A stretch of 64,000 bases of DNA from an uncultured Pseudomonadota bacterium (GTDB taxonomy: Bacteria > Myxococcota_A > Bradymonadia > Bradymonadales > GCA-2716585), in assembly GCA_937123825.1 (NCBI GenBank), contig CAKZKQ010000744.1, positions 40,061 to 104,060 on the forward strand, read 5' to 3'. A program made the translations under genes and the position numbers. Positions within the stretch are counted from its first letter, which is position 1; every line of letters begins with the position of its first letter. The notes beneath the pieces were generated by a model. That model did no database searches. It was not told the DNA's origin and was given only the letters and a program-made list of their open reading frames with translations. Shown here piece after piece: positions 16,057-24,878 of this stretch.

Positions 16057-18690
16057 ATGAGTGAGCAGGATCACCCCACGACCGGGCTGACGATTGTGTT
16101 GGAAGGCTTTGACCCTGACTTCACAGGAGATGGCAGGCCGCCTTTGGAGCGGCTCAAGAGCGCCTTCGGTGTGGATGAAAACACCGCACGGCGCTTTGTG
16201 GAAAACATGCCGGTGGTGGTCAAACGCGGCGCCTCAAAGGAGTTGGCGCGCAACTACGTGCGCACGTTGCACAAGATCGGCGCCCAGGTGCGCGTCGATA
16301 AGTCCCCCGAGACCTCCAAGAACGCCGCGCCGCCGCCGCCAATGAAAACCCCCCTCTTCACCGACGCGCCGCCGATGTCGATGAAGACCCCCATCGTCAC
16401 CGACGCGCCGCCCGAAGAGCCCCCATCATCACGCTCCACCCAGATTGGCCGGGTCAAGACCACCACCCGAGAGATCCCCGTCATCAAGCGCCCCCAGAAG
16501 CGGGCCATTCAGACCCCGGGGACCCCCTCGACCTCCATCCGCAGGCGCAAACGCCCCACGGACACAGGCCCCCAAAAGGCGGTCGAGGCCCCCGAGCCCG
16601 CAGCCGCCCCAGAGCCCAACCTGGTCAAACCTGCCCCCAGCCCCTCTGATCCCGCTTTGAAGGTGGCGCCGCTGGGCCAACCCGACGCCCCGGCAGACCC
16701 CTTTGGCCACATCCCCTCCCAGGGATGGGACCCATCGATGGACATGGGTGACCAAGTGGAGGCGCTGCTGGCCAAAGCCGCCGCCGGGCACGACGTCACC
16801 TCAGACACCGTCCGCGCCCGCAACGAGCTATTCAAGACCGAAGACCTGCCCAAGCAGCCGCCCCCTGGCCCCAGGAGACGGCCCAAACCCGGCTCGGGCA
16901 TGCAAATCCAGCACGGCTTTGATGACTGGCACATGGAGCAGAACGCCGCTGCACCACAGGTCGCCCCCACCGAGGGGATCACCGTCGATGGCGCCTGGCC
17001 TGCGGACGACGAAGAGTTCGTCATCGAGAACAACACCGCCCAGCTTGAAATCGACCGGCTCTACAAGCCCGAAGACTTCGAGGCGGCCGAGAACATCCTG
17101 CTGGGCAACGCCCCGCCCCCGGCCTCAACCCGAGAGCACTCGGGGGCCATCTCCATGGACTTTGATCCCGGAGACGATGAACCTCTGCGTCTGGCCGACG
17201 AGCCCCCGCTGGAAACCAGCGCGCCTTTGAACGAAGACCCGCTGGCCCCGGGACTCGATGATGGCTTGCTCGACGATGATCTCGACGATGACTTCGATGA
17301 CAGCCTTGATGACTTTGACGACGATGATGAACCCCTGAAGCTGGTCGACGAGAGCCAGGAGTCCAAGCTGGTCTTTGACAACACCAAAGCCGCCAACGCC
17401 GACCCCTTTGCCATGACGGCAGACTCGGACCCCAGAGCGCTGGGCCTCTCCCCCGAAACCCACAGCACCCCGTCACCCGCCCCACTGCCCAGCGCAGGCT
17501 CGCCCGGCGGCCTCGGCGCGGGCCTGCCCACCGAGGCACTGGTCGACGACGGCCCTAGCCACCTGCCAGTGCTGGCCCCCGCGCCCACGCGCCCACGGCA
17601 GATGCCCAACCCCAATCTGCCCAAACAACTCTACCCCTCGATGCAGCCCCAGGCCGTCCAGGTCCAGTTCTGGCCCTCGGTTCCCCAGGCGCTCATCGCG
17701 CCGTTTAGAGGCCGCGGCATCGCATGGCAGTTTATCCTGACGGCCATGTGCCTCTTCACCGCCTGCATCACCAGCGCGCCGGGCATGCTCCTGAAGCTCC
17801 TGGCGGCCGTCTTCGCCGTCTTCACTTTTGCGGGCATGCTGGGGACCTACTTCGCCGCCTCGGTCTCACAGAGCCTCCACGGGCACTTCACCGCCCCCGA
17901 CCTGCCAGGGGCCAACAAGGACGTCGCCACAGACTTCTTCTTTAGAGGCATTGGCATCACCATCCTGGCGCTGGCGCTCTTTGCGCTGCCGGGCTACGCC
18001 TCCACGCGGGTCTTTAAAACCAGCCTCCAAGCCCCCACCGCTGCCGCTGGCCAAGAGGCCCCGGCCGCTGGCGACAGCCCCTGGGTCAGCCCCTGGAACC
18101 CCGACGATGACTTCTTTGACACCAACGGTCAGCGTGTCGTGCTCGGACCCCAGTCCCCCGCCCAGGTCCTGACCAACTCAGAAGGCCAACGCGTCATGGT
18201 CGACCCCAGACGGCGCGTGGTTCACGTGATGAAGGACGGCAAAGTCAGCAACGCCACCAGCACGTCGGACGCACCACCACCCACCACCGGCTCGCCTGAG
18301 GTCACCACGGACCTGGACCCCATTGGCACCCTCTTTTTCATCTTTGCCATGTTGGTGGCGCTGCTCTACCTGCCCATGGCGCTGACCGTGGCTGCTTTGG
18401 GCGACAGCATGCTGGACATGTACAACCCCCTGAAGGTCACCACGGCCATCCTCAACGGCGGCGTACGCTACCTCTTCATCGCCGCCACAGGCGCCGCCCT
18501 CATCACAGGGTGCAGCATGTTGATGGGCATGATGTTTGCCGGAGCGCTCGGCGCCGGGAGCATCTTGATGGGGCTGTGCGGGGCCATGATCCCCTTCTGG
18601 ATGTACGCCTACGTCACCGGGGTCCAAGGGCACCTCATCGGCGCCATGATCGCCGAAACCCCTCAGCGCTTCGCAGAATTCAACCGGTAA
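16057..18690 (+). CDS. Multidomain membrane protein: ClpS/L7-L12-like N-terminus, acidic linker, C-terminal TM domain
   Basis: An 877-aa protein with ribosome site GGGAG before ATG 16057. Residues 10-80 (LTIVLEGFD, LKSAFGVDENTARRFVENMP, LARNYVRTLHKIGAQVRV) resemble the alpha/beta fold of ribosomal L7/L12 C-terminal and ClpS domains, which bind proteins. Residues 80-550 are low-complexity, Pro-rich then strongly acidic (a run of DDDLDDDFDD near 408-420). From about 551 there are several TM helices (551-605, 626-650, 753-783 and 801-865) in a DUF4013/Yip1-like arrangement, with a soluble insert at about 655-750. The N-terminus is probably cytosolic. Function is unknown. The combination resembles gliding and polarity proteins that link a cytosolic adaptor to a membrane platform, but that is inference. 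Confidence 0.75.
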   Translation: MSEQDHPTTGLTIVLEGFDPDFTGDGRPPLERLKSAFGVDENTARRFVENMPVVVKRGASKELARNYVRTLHKIGAQVRVDKSPETSKNAAPPPPMKTPLFTDAPPMSMKTPIVTDAPPEEPPSSRSTQIGRVKTTTREIPVIKRPQKRAIQTPGTPSTSIRRRKRPTDTGPQKAVEAPEPAAAPEPNLVKPAPSPSDPALKVAPLGQPDAPADPFGHIPSQGWDPSMDMGDQVEALLAKAAAGHDVTSDTVRARNELFKTEDLPKQPPPGPRRRPKPGSGMQIQHGFDDWHMEQNAAAPQVAPTEGITVDGAWPADDEEFVIENNTAQLEIDRLYKPEDFEAAENILLGNAPPPASTREHSGAISMDFDPGDDEPLRLADEPPLETSAPLNEDPLAPGLDDGLLDDDLDDDFDDSLDDFDDDDEPLKLVDESQESKLVFDNTKAANADPFAMTADSDPRALGLSPETHSTPSPAPLPSAGSPGGLGAGLPTEALVDDGPSHLPVLAPAPTRPRQMPNPNLPKQLYPSMQPQAVQVQFWPSVPQALIAPFRGRGIAWQFILTAMCLFTACITSAPGMLLKLLAAVFAVFTFAGMLGTYFAASVSQSLHGHFTAPDLPGANKDVATDFFFRGIGITILALALFALPGYASTRVFKTSLQAPTAAAGQEAPAAGDSPWVSPWNPDDDFFDTNGQRVVLGPQSPAQVLTNSEGQRVMVDPRRRVVHVMKDGKVSNATSTSDAPPPTTGSPEVTTDLDPIGTLFFIFAMLVALLYLPMALTVAALGDSMLDMYNPLKVTTAILNGGVRYLFIAATGAALITGCSMLMGMMFAGALGAGSILMGLCGAMIPFWMYAYVTGVQGHLIGAMIAETPQRFAEFNR

Positions 18691-18746
18691 ACCCAGCCAC
18701 TCCAAAGGCGCTCGCCAGCGCAGCAGGAATCGCCAAGCGGCGGCGC

Positions 18747-20066
18747 TCAACCAGCGCCGTGGCGGTGGCTGTCGTGCTGGAGATCGCGCTTGGGCATCTT
18801 GATGCTGTCAGGGCCGTCTTTGTCAGACTCGTCGGGGTCCTTCTCATCGCCCTCTCCATCGCCCATCGGCTTGGGGGCGGGGGGCTTGGGCGCGTCATCA
18901 CCCAGACCACCGACGTTTTCACCCGCGCGCACCGCATCTTCGTCCCGCGCCTGCGCCTCGGGATCGGTCAAATAGCCCTTGAGGCGCTCCAGCGCCTTCT
19001 GTGTGCGCTCGGTGTACTCGTTGTCCACCCCCTGACGCTCCGAGAGGATGATCGTCTTCTCGTAGTACTGCAGGGCCTGCTCCATGAGCGGGCGCAGCTT
19101 CTCGCGCAGCTCTTCAAAGTAGAGTTCGGCCTCTTCATCGGTCAGCTCGGGGATCTCAGAGGCCAACAGATCGGCGTAGAAGGCCTCGTACATGTTGGCG
19201 ATCTGGTAGCGCGAGGCGGTGGTCCAATAGGGGTGCCCTTTTCGGATGGTGCGGATGAAGAGCCCCTGGGCCTGCTGAAAGAGCTGGATCTTGTCGTCCA
19301 GATCCTTCTCCATGCGCTCCACCGGGAGCTTGAACTTGATGTCCTCAAAGAGGCGCTGGTAGACGCGCGCCACACCGTACTGCGCCCCGACGACAAAATA
19401 AGAGTCGTCCGGCAGGGCGTTGTCGGGATCGGCGCGTTTGTGGGTCATCAGCGTCTGGCGATAGGCCGCCTCGGCCTCGGAGAACTTGCCCAGACCATAA
19501 AGGGCGTCCCCGCGCCGGGTCTGAGCCTCGATCCGGTCGGCCAGGGTCAAGCCGGTGCGCTCCACCGTCTCGTCGAGCACCTCCAGGACCTCGGCGTGCT
19601 GCTCCAACTCTCCCAGGCTGGCCGCCAGGCGGAAGAAGGCGTCGGTGGCCTCTGAGCGGCCCCGGAACTCTTTGATGACCCGGCGGTACATCTGACAGGC
19701 TTCCTCATGGCGCTTGAGGAAGTCGTAGGCCAGCCCCGAGTTGTAGAGCGCCGCCAGATAATAGTCGCTGTCCTGAAAGTGCTCGATGATGACGGCATAG
19801 TGTTTAAGCGCCTCATCGTACTGACGCTTGCGAAAGGCGCTCTGGGCGCTCTTGAAAACGTCCGAGGACTCGACCACCTCGGTCTTGCCCCCGTCGTTGC
19901 CGTCGCTCTTGATCAAGGTCGGATCCAGCTCGACCTCTTCCACAGGGGGTTTGACCTGCTCGCCGGTGGGGTTGGTGGTGGGCTTCTGGACGCCCCCGCA
20001 GGCCACTGCCCCCAGACAGAGCGCAAACGTCGCCGCCGCCACTGCGTTGTTGATCTTGATCTTCAT
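18747..20066 (-). CDS. TPR-repeat lipoprotein
   Basis: A 439-aa lipoprotein. The start at 20066 is chosen because the signal peptide MKIKINNAVAAATFALCLGA leads directly to a lipobox ending VAC. The mature protein has at least five TPR-like helix pairs: FKSAQSAFRKRQYDEALKHY, AALYNSGLAYDFLKRHEEAC, AFFRLAASLGELEQHAEVLE, RRGDALYGLGKFSEAEAAYR and later helices. This resembles BamD/GltE/YbgF-type scaffolding lipoproteins of the envelope. The C-terminal 70 residues are acidic and Pro-rich, ending HDSHRHGAG, a possible metal-binding His tail. The gene converges with the 877-aa membrane protein gene (56 bp gap) and lies 187 bp downstream of the ArsA-type gene. Confidence 0.82.
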   Translation of the reverse strand: MKIKINNAVAAATFALCLGAVACGGVQKPTTNPTGEQVKPPVEEVELDPTLIKSDGNDGGKTEVVESSDVFKSAQSAFRKRQYDEALKHYAVIIEHFQDSDYYLAALYNSGLAYDFLKRHEEACQMYRRVIKEFRGRSEATDAFFRLAASLGELEQHAEVLEVLDETVERTGLTLADRIEAQTRRGDALYGLGKFSEAEAAYRQTLMTHKRADPDNALPDDSYFVVGAQYGVARVYQRLFEDIKFKLPVERMEKDLDDKIQLFQQAQGLFIRTIRKGHPYWTTASRYQIANMYEAFYADLLASEIPELTDEEAELYFEELREKLRPLMEQALQYYEKTIILSERQGVDNEYTERTQKALERLKGYLTDPEAQARDEDAVRAGENVGGLGDDAPKPPAPKPMGDGEGDEKDPDESDKDGPDSIKMPKRDLQHDSHRHGAG

Positions 20067-20253
20067 CGCCTCTCCCTGAGGATTCCTGGACGCGCCGATG
20101 CGTGGCGTCCTTGCCTGTATCGGGCCAGGTGCGGCCACCACAGCCGCCCACCAAAGCCCAAAGTCACAGACGGGTCACTGCGCCACATCTGACAACATCG
20201 CCATCGGCGTTGTCGCGCCGTGGTGTGAACACAAGAGGGCGCCGCCCCCACGC

Positions 20254-21426
20254 TCACTGGCCAAAAAGCTCCTGCCGAACCTGATTGAGGCCCTCAAAGG
20301 AGTGGATGTCACGGCTGAAATAGGGCACATGGCGGATGAGCGTGCGGTTGCCGGTGCGCTCGCGCAGCCCGCGCAGCGTCTGAGCGTCCAGATCGGCCAG
20401 CGTCTGGAAGTCCAGCGCGTTCTGGATCAGCGCCTGACCCAGGTCCTCCATCTGCCCGTCGTTGGGATCGCGCCCAAGACAGACCGCCAGTTGCTGGGCA
20501 AGCTCGGCGGCGGGCGTCTGCAACGCCTCGCGGGCCAGATAGGGCTTGTGGACGCGGTTGACGATGAAGCCCCCAAAGGGGATCGACTCATCAAGCAGGC
20601 GCGCCTGCATGAACCGCGCTTCGTCCACCGTCATCGGATCGGGGCTGGTGACGACCAAAAAGGCCGACACCTCGCTGGCCAGAATCTTGCGCACCTTGTC
20701 GGCCCGCGAGCGAAAGCCTTCAAACATGTGGCTGAAGTTCAGCAAGAAGGTCTTGAGCTCGTCGAGCATCTCGGAGCCGGTAAAGCGGGCGATGGTCTTG
20801 AGCACGTAGCTGGTGCCCATGTTGAAGAGCCCAAAGCCCAGCTTGCGGGTCGCCAGCGACGGCTTGTAGATCCACTGGAGCGCCGAGCGCTCCACGGCGT
20901 CGGCCATGCGGTTGGGGGCGTCAAGGAAGTCCAGCGCGTGCGCCGTCGGCGGCGTGTCCAGCACGATCAGGTCGTAGTCGCCTTCTTCATAGAGCTCAAA
21001 GAGGCGCTCCATGGCGGCGTACTCCTGGGTTCCGGCCATGCTGGTGGAGAAGTACTGGTAGAGGCTGTTGTCGTAGATCTTGCGCCGGGTCTCTTCATCG
21101 GGCGCGTAGCGGTCGACCAGGTGGTCAAAGGAGCGCTTCATGTCGAGCATCATGGCCCAAAGCTCGCCTTTGGGCTCCAGGCCGGCGGCGGTGAAGGCCT
21201 CCAGGGGGATCTGGCGCGCTTCGTTGTCCAGCGCATCGACCCCCAGACTGTTGGCCAGCCGCTTGGCGGGGTCGATGGTCAACACCAGGACCTTCTTGCC
21301 TTCGAGCGCCGCGTGCAGCGCCACGACCGCCGAGATGGTCGTCTTGCCCACCCCGCCGCTGCCCACGCAGACCACAATGCGGTGTTGCTCCACGATGCCG
21401 TTGAGGTTCTCGACCCCGCTGATCAT
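20254..21426 (-). CDS. ArsA/Get3-family ATPase (second of pair)
   Basis: A 390-aa P-loop ATPase of the ArsA/GET3 subgroup of deviant Walker A proteins. Walker A is GSGGVGKTT (residues 22-30). Switch I is LVLTIDPAKRLANSLG. Walker B/switch II is LIVLDTPPTAHALDFLDAP, and the A-loop-like segment is GFIVNRVHKP. Canonical ArsA has two fused ATPase halves. Here two separate genes overlap by 4 bp (ATGA), so a heterodimer is likely. I see no arsenite-binding Cys triad, so arsenic export is unlikely. Such pairs are common in Actinobacteria and Myxococcota without a settled function. Client-protein targeting like Get3 is one possibility. Confidence 0.9.
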   Translation of the reverse strand: MISGVENLNGIVEQHRIVVCVGSGGVGKTTISAVVALHAALEGKKVLVLTIDPAKRLANSLGVDALDNEARQIPLEAFTAAGLEPKGELWAMMLDMKRSFDHLVDRYAPDEETRRKIYDNSLYQYFSTSMAGTQEYAAMERLFELYEEGDYDLIVLDTPPTAHALDFLDAPNRMADAVERSALQWIYKPSLATRKLGFGLFNMGTSYVLKTIARFTGSEMLDELKTFLLNFSHMFEGFRSRADKVRKILASEVSAFLVVTSPDPMTVDEARFMQARLLDESIPFGGFIVNRVHKPYLAREALQTPAAELAQQLAVCLGRDPNDGQMEDLGQALIQNALDFQTLADLDAQTLRGLRERTGNRTLIRHVPYFSRDIHSFEGLNQVRQELFGQ

Positions 21427-22424
21427 GCGCCCTCCCCGGCCGACTGCATGGCGGCGCCTTGATGGCCTTTGGGGCGCTTGGATGCGGCCACCTGACGCTC
21501 GATCTGGTCGGCGATCTTGGAGACGGTCATAAAGTCGAACCGCTCGGTGAAATAGTAGGGGATGCGAAGCTGGGGCAGGTCGATCTCGCGGTCGATCCGC
21601 TCCAGATAGCCGCGCTGAAGCTCCACGCGCTGCTGGCGGAAGGTGGCCGCCTCAAGCATGCGATCGACCGGGCCGCCGTCCCTGGGCCAGCGCTCTCTGG
21701 CGGTGTCCACGTCGCGGGTCTGGGACGGGCTGAAGGCCGGCGAGTAGACCGAGTTGGCCACCACGTAGCCCAGCGGCACCTTAAGTTCGTCGTCGACGCG
21801 GGCTTTGAGTTCGATGGTCTCGTTGACGGGCATCTCTTCGACCAGCGTCACCAGGTTCAGGGCGGTGCGCACGGGGTCGTGGATGAGGGCGCTGATCTGA
21901 GAGGCCTCGCGGAACATGGGCCCGGAGGTGATCATGCCGGTGATGACGTCGGGGATCTGCAAGAAGAAGATGCCGTGACCGGTGGCCGGAGCATCGACGA
22001 TGATCATGTCCCAGACGGGTTTGCCGGTGTCGGGATCGACGGCCTGCTCTTCGTGCCAGGCCTTGCCCAGCAGAGTCAGCTCGTTGAGGCCAGGGATGAC
22101 GCGCAGGAATGAGCGCACAAAGCGGTTTTCGAAGACGGCCTTGTAGATCGTCTTCAGGCGCAGCTTCATCAGCGCGTACTCTTCGAGCGCCACGTCGGGG
22201 GTGATGTGGGCGGCAAAAAGGTTCTCTTCGACCTCGATTTCATCGTAGCCAAGGGGGCGCGAGCCAAAAATGCGCGAAATGCGCTCTTTGGCGCCCAGGT
22301 CCAGCAGCAGGACCCGCTTGCCCCGGCGCGCGGCGGCCAGCCCAATGGCGGCAGAGATGGTCGTCTTGCCGACGCCACCCTTGCCGGTGTTGATGATGAA
22401 TCTCTTGTCGAACAGGTTGGCCAT
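21423..22424 (-). CDS. ArsA/Get3-family ATPase (first of pair)
   Basis: A 333-aa P-loop ATPase with Walker A GKGGVGKTT (residues 14-22), the phosphate-sensing LLLDLGAKERISRIFG and Walker B MIIVDAPATGHGIFFL. Lys15, the deviant lysine of the MinD/ArsA group, is present here, while the partner ATPase has Ser at that position. It starts at ATG 22424 with GGAGAA upstream, and its TGA overlaps the ATG of the second ATPase. The pair therefore looks like an obligate asymmetric complex. The C-terminus is short and basic (ASKRPKGHQG). No TM helix is seen, so it is cytoplasmic. Confidence 0.9.
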   Translation of the reverse strand: MANLFDKRFIINTGKGGVGKTTISAAIGLAAARRGKRVLLLDLGAKERISRIFGSRPLGYDEIEVEENLFAAHITPDVALEEYALMKLRLKTIYKAVFENRFVRSFLRVIPGLNELTLLGKAWHEEQAVDPDTGKPVWDMIIVDAPATGHGIFFLQIPDVITGMITSGPMFREASQISALIHDPVRTALNLVTLVEEMPVNETIELKARVDDELKVPLGYVVANSVYSPAFSPSQTRDVDTARERWPRDGGPVDRMLEAATFRQQRVELQRGYLERIDREIDLPQLRIPYYFTERFDFMTVSKIADQIERQVAASKRPKGHQGAAMQSAGEGA

Positions 22425-22525
22425 GCCCGCGTTCTCCAGCGCCCTTGTTGAAGGTTCAACACACCAGGGCGAGCATCGATTCTATAGATGAGCTTTGGGG
22501 GGTAAGCAAGCAATGGGGCCCTGGA

Positions 22526-23224
22526 TCAAGGCAACGCCTCCAAGGGCGTGGCACCGGCCACAGGGTTGCCCTGGGCCGCGTCGAAGCACCCTTCCATTTG
22601 CCCATCGGTCATATCCCCAAAACGGGAGATGTTGGGACCAAACTCTATGTCCCACACCAGCGCGATCCGCCGCGAAGCCAGTTCCTTGACCCGCACGGTG
22701 CCACCGATCCCCTCATGAACGACGCCGTCGTCTCCAGGGCTCAGCTCACCGTTGCCGGTGTCGTCAAACCCAAAACGCACACAGATCTCACCTTCTTCCA
22801 CATCGCAGTACGTCGAGCCATCGGCCGGGGCGACCACGGTCAAGACATCGGCGTCTTCGACACCGCTGTTGAAGCGGCGGCCAATGTTTTCCTTTAGATT
22901 TGAGCCCTCGGGGTCGGCCACGTTGGTGTGGAAAAAAAGCACGCGGTCACGCAACTCGGGTTCATCGGAGCCCGAGACCGCAAACTCCACCTGACCCATG
23001 TCGATGGTGATGTTGTTGTCGGTCAGCGAACCAAAGGGCGTGTCCCGGTCCAGGGTCCCGGCGTCGGCGCTGCGCACCTCGACCGCGTCCACACCGCCGA
23101 TCTCCCCGCTGGTGCGGAACGAGCGCGTATTGCTGCACGACCCATCGTCCGTTTCAGCGTCCTCGCCGCACCCCGCCTGGGCCACCAGGGCCGCCAGCGC
23201 CAACACCATCCACACCTTCTTCAT
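22526..23224 (-). CDS. Lipoprotein, unknown
   Basis: A 232-aa protein with signal peptide MKKVWMVLALAALVAQAGC (Cys19). The ATG at 23224 is preferred over the in-frame ATG six codons upstream, although neither has a strong ribosome site. The mature protein is acidic with four further cysteines (GSCSNTR, STYCDVEEGEICVRF, MEGCFD), probably disulfide-bonded in the periplasm or on the surface. It is beta-rich and contains an EF-hand-like acidic stretch (DDTGNGELSPGDDG). I do not recognise the family. It lies downstream of panC on the same strand (36 bp), possibly by read-through. Confidence 0.72.
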   Translation of the reverse strand: MKKVWMVLALAALVAQAGCGEDAETDDGSCSNTRSFRTSGEIGGVDAVEVRSADAGTLDRDTPFGSLTDNNITIDMGQVEFAVSGSDEPELRDRVLFFHTNVADPEGSNLKENIGRRFNSGVEDADVLTVVAPADGSTYCDVEEGEICVRFGFDDTGNGELSPGDDGVVHEGIGGTVRVKELASRRIALVWDIEFGPNISRFGDMTDGQMEGCFDAAQGNPVAGATPLEALP

Positions 23225-23260
23225 TCTGCTCACCGTCATCAATCACCACCACAGATGCGC

Positions 23261-24121
23261 TCAGGGCGCCCCCAGGTGCATGTTGTCAATCAACCGCGTC
23301 TGGCCAAAAAACACTGCCAGCGCCATCACCGCACCGCCGTGGCCCATGTCACCGACCACGGGGGTCAGTTCCAGCGGATCCACAAGCTCCACATAATCGA
23401 TCCGCCCTGCCGGCGCGTGGCGCCCGATGAACCCGCGGGCGTGCTCCAAGAGCGCCTCGGCGCTGCGCTGGCCGCCATCGACCTGCGCGCTGGTTGAGCG
23501 CAGCGCCCCCACCAACGCGGTGGCCTGGGCGCGGTGCGTCTCAGAGAGGTACACGTTGCGGCTGCTCATGGCCAGCCCATCGGCCTCGCGCACGATCGCG
23601 CCGCCCACAATCTCCACCGGAATGTCCAGATCGCGCACCATCCGGCGGATCACCGCCAGTTGCTGGTAGTCCTTTTGACCAAAGACCGCCACATCGGGCT
23701 GCACGATGTTGAAGAGCTTGGTGACGACCGTGGCCACGCCCTGAAAATGGGTGGGACGCGAGGTGCCGCACAGCCCCTGGCTGACCTTCGCCACGGTGAC
23801 CGTGGTCGAGGCCTTTGGATGGTACATCTGCGAGGGCTCGGGGGTGAAGACGATGTCCACCCCCACGGACTGGCACAGCGCCAGATCGCGCTCCAGATCC
23901 CTGGGATAGGCCTCCAGATCCTCACCGGGGGCAAACTGCGTGGGGTTGACGAAGATGCTGGCCACCAACACATCGCCTCGCTCTCTGGCAAGGCGCATCA
24001 GCGACAAGTGACCGTCGTGCAAAAACCCCATCGTGGGCACAAAGGACACGCTGGCCCCTTGCTGGCGCCGTTGCTTTAGAACCTGACGCAGCCCGGCGAT
24101 CGTGTTGTAAACCTCAACCAT
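23261..24121 (-). CDS. panC: Pantothenate synthetase
   Basis: A 286-aa enzyme that joins D-pantoate and beta-alanine with ATP to give pantothenate, the vitamin B5 step of coenzyme A synthesis, in the cytoplasm. The family signatures are all present: PTMGFLHDGHLSL (the HIGH-like nucleotide-binding motif, HDGH), ASIFVNPTQF, the pantoate-binding segment FGQKDYQQL, and SSRNVYLS (KMSKS-like region). Length is normal for PanC (about 280). No panB or panD is beside it. It is divergent from the GntR operon, with 310 bp between the starts. Confidence 0.95.
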   Translation of the reverse strand: MVEVYNTIAGLRQVLKQRRQQGASVSFVPTMGFLHDGHLSLMRLARERGDVLVASIFVNPTQFAPGEDLEAYPRDLERDLALCQSVGVDIVFTPEPSQMYHPKASTTVTVAKVSQGLCGTSRPTHFQGVATVVTKLFNIVQPDVAVFGQKDYQQLAVIRRMVRDLDIPVEIVGGAIVREADGLAMSSRNVYLSETHRAQATALVGALRSTSAQVDGGQRSAEALLEHARGFIGRHAPAGRIDYVELVDPLELTPVVGDMGHGGAVMALAVFFGQTRLIDNMHLGAP

Positions 24122-24362
24122 TCAAACCCCACACGGCGCCCACGGCGCCCGGCAGAACCCCCGTCGAGTTCGACAGGACCGGACTCGACATATCAAGCGG
24201 TCCAGCCACAACGCACACAAACTAACACGCCCATGGGGGCCACGCCAGCAGCGCCCCTCACCAGACCCAGCGACACTCGGTCCAGACCGCCCACCACGGC
24301 CTCCCAACACAATCGAACGCTGCCCCAACGCCCATCCAAGGCGCACATTGCGCGATGTGTGC

Positions 24363-24391
24363 TTGCACAAGTGTGTTAGTGTGTATATAGT
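24363..24391 (+). promoter_or_regulatory. Sigma-70-type promoter of GntR-ABC operon
   Basis: A -35-like TTGCAC (24363-24368), a 17-bp spacer and a -10 TATAGT (24386-24391), 41 bp upstream of the GntR ATG. The -10 lies inside the palindromic operator. Confidence 0.6.
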
Positions 24392-24398
24392 CATACAC
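24381..24398 (+). promoter_or_regulatory. Palindromic operator for the GntR (YtrA-type) regulator
   Basis: GTGTAT-N6-ATACAC, a perfect 6-bp inverted repeat overlapping the -10 box. YtrA-subfamily GntR proteins bind GTGTA/TACAC-type palindromes in their own promoters, so negative autoregulation is expected. Confidence 0.6.
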
Positions 24399-24431
24399 AC
24401 CAACAGAGTGACGCACACCCAAAAGGTGACC

Positions 24432-24878
24432 ATGGCACAGCCCCCAGACATTCCCCCGATCGCGCTCAGCCAAGCCTCAGGGGTCCCGTTCTACCGGCAG
24501 ATCGTCGACCAAATGGGCGATCTCATCCGCGCGGGACACCTTCAACCAGCCACGCGCCTTCCCTCTGTGCGCCAACTGGCCTCGGGCCTGCTGGTGTCTT
24601 TGATCACGGTCCGGCGAGCTTACGCAGAGTTGGAGACTGCAGGGCTCCTGCATCGTCGTCAGGGGCAGGGGACCTTTGTCGCCAGCGGCGTCGTGGAGTC
24701 TTCCCAGCGCGCACGCCGCCAGGAGGCCATCGAGGGCCTTGAGCAAGCCGTGGCGCGGGCGCTGACCCTGGGCCTTGGCGCGCAGAACATTCAAGAACAC
24801 GTCAACCGGGCGCTGTCAGGCGCCCGTGCAACCCCCCACACCACAACCACGGAGGCCTCCGGTGAAACCCTTGATTGA
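24432..24878 (+). CDS. GntR family transcriptional regulator, YtrA subfamily
   Basis: A 148-aa protein starting at ATG 24432 (AAGGTGA upstream). The N-terminal winged helix has the family pattern: GVPFYRQIVDQMGDLIRAGHLQPATRLPSVRQLASGL, a recognition helix around VSLITVRRAYAELETAGLL and the wing HRRQGQGTFVA. Only a short helical tail of about 50 residues follows instead of a large ligand-binding domain, which is the YtrA type. The members of this group usually repress the ABC exporter encoded beside them. The stop overlaps the ABC ATPase start by 17 bp, so they are translationally coupled. Confidence 0.92.
   Translation: MAQPPDIPPIALSQASGVPFYRQIVDQMGDLIRAGHLQPATRLPSVRQLASGLLVSLITVRRAYAELETAGLLHRRQGQGTFVASGVVESSQRARRQEAIEGLEQAVARALTLGLGAQNIQEHVNRALSGARATPHTTTTEASGETLD

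Larger units (their letters stand above)
24122..24431. other. Divergent intergenic region panC / GntR operon
   Basis: 310 bp between two divergent genes. It carries the GntR-operon promoter and operator near its right end (24363-24398). The panC side is GC-rich with no clear sigma-70 promoter that I can see, and there is no convincing gene. Confidence 0.6.
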
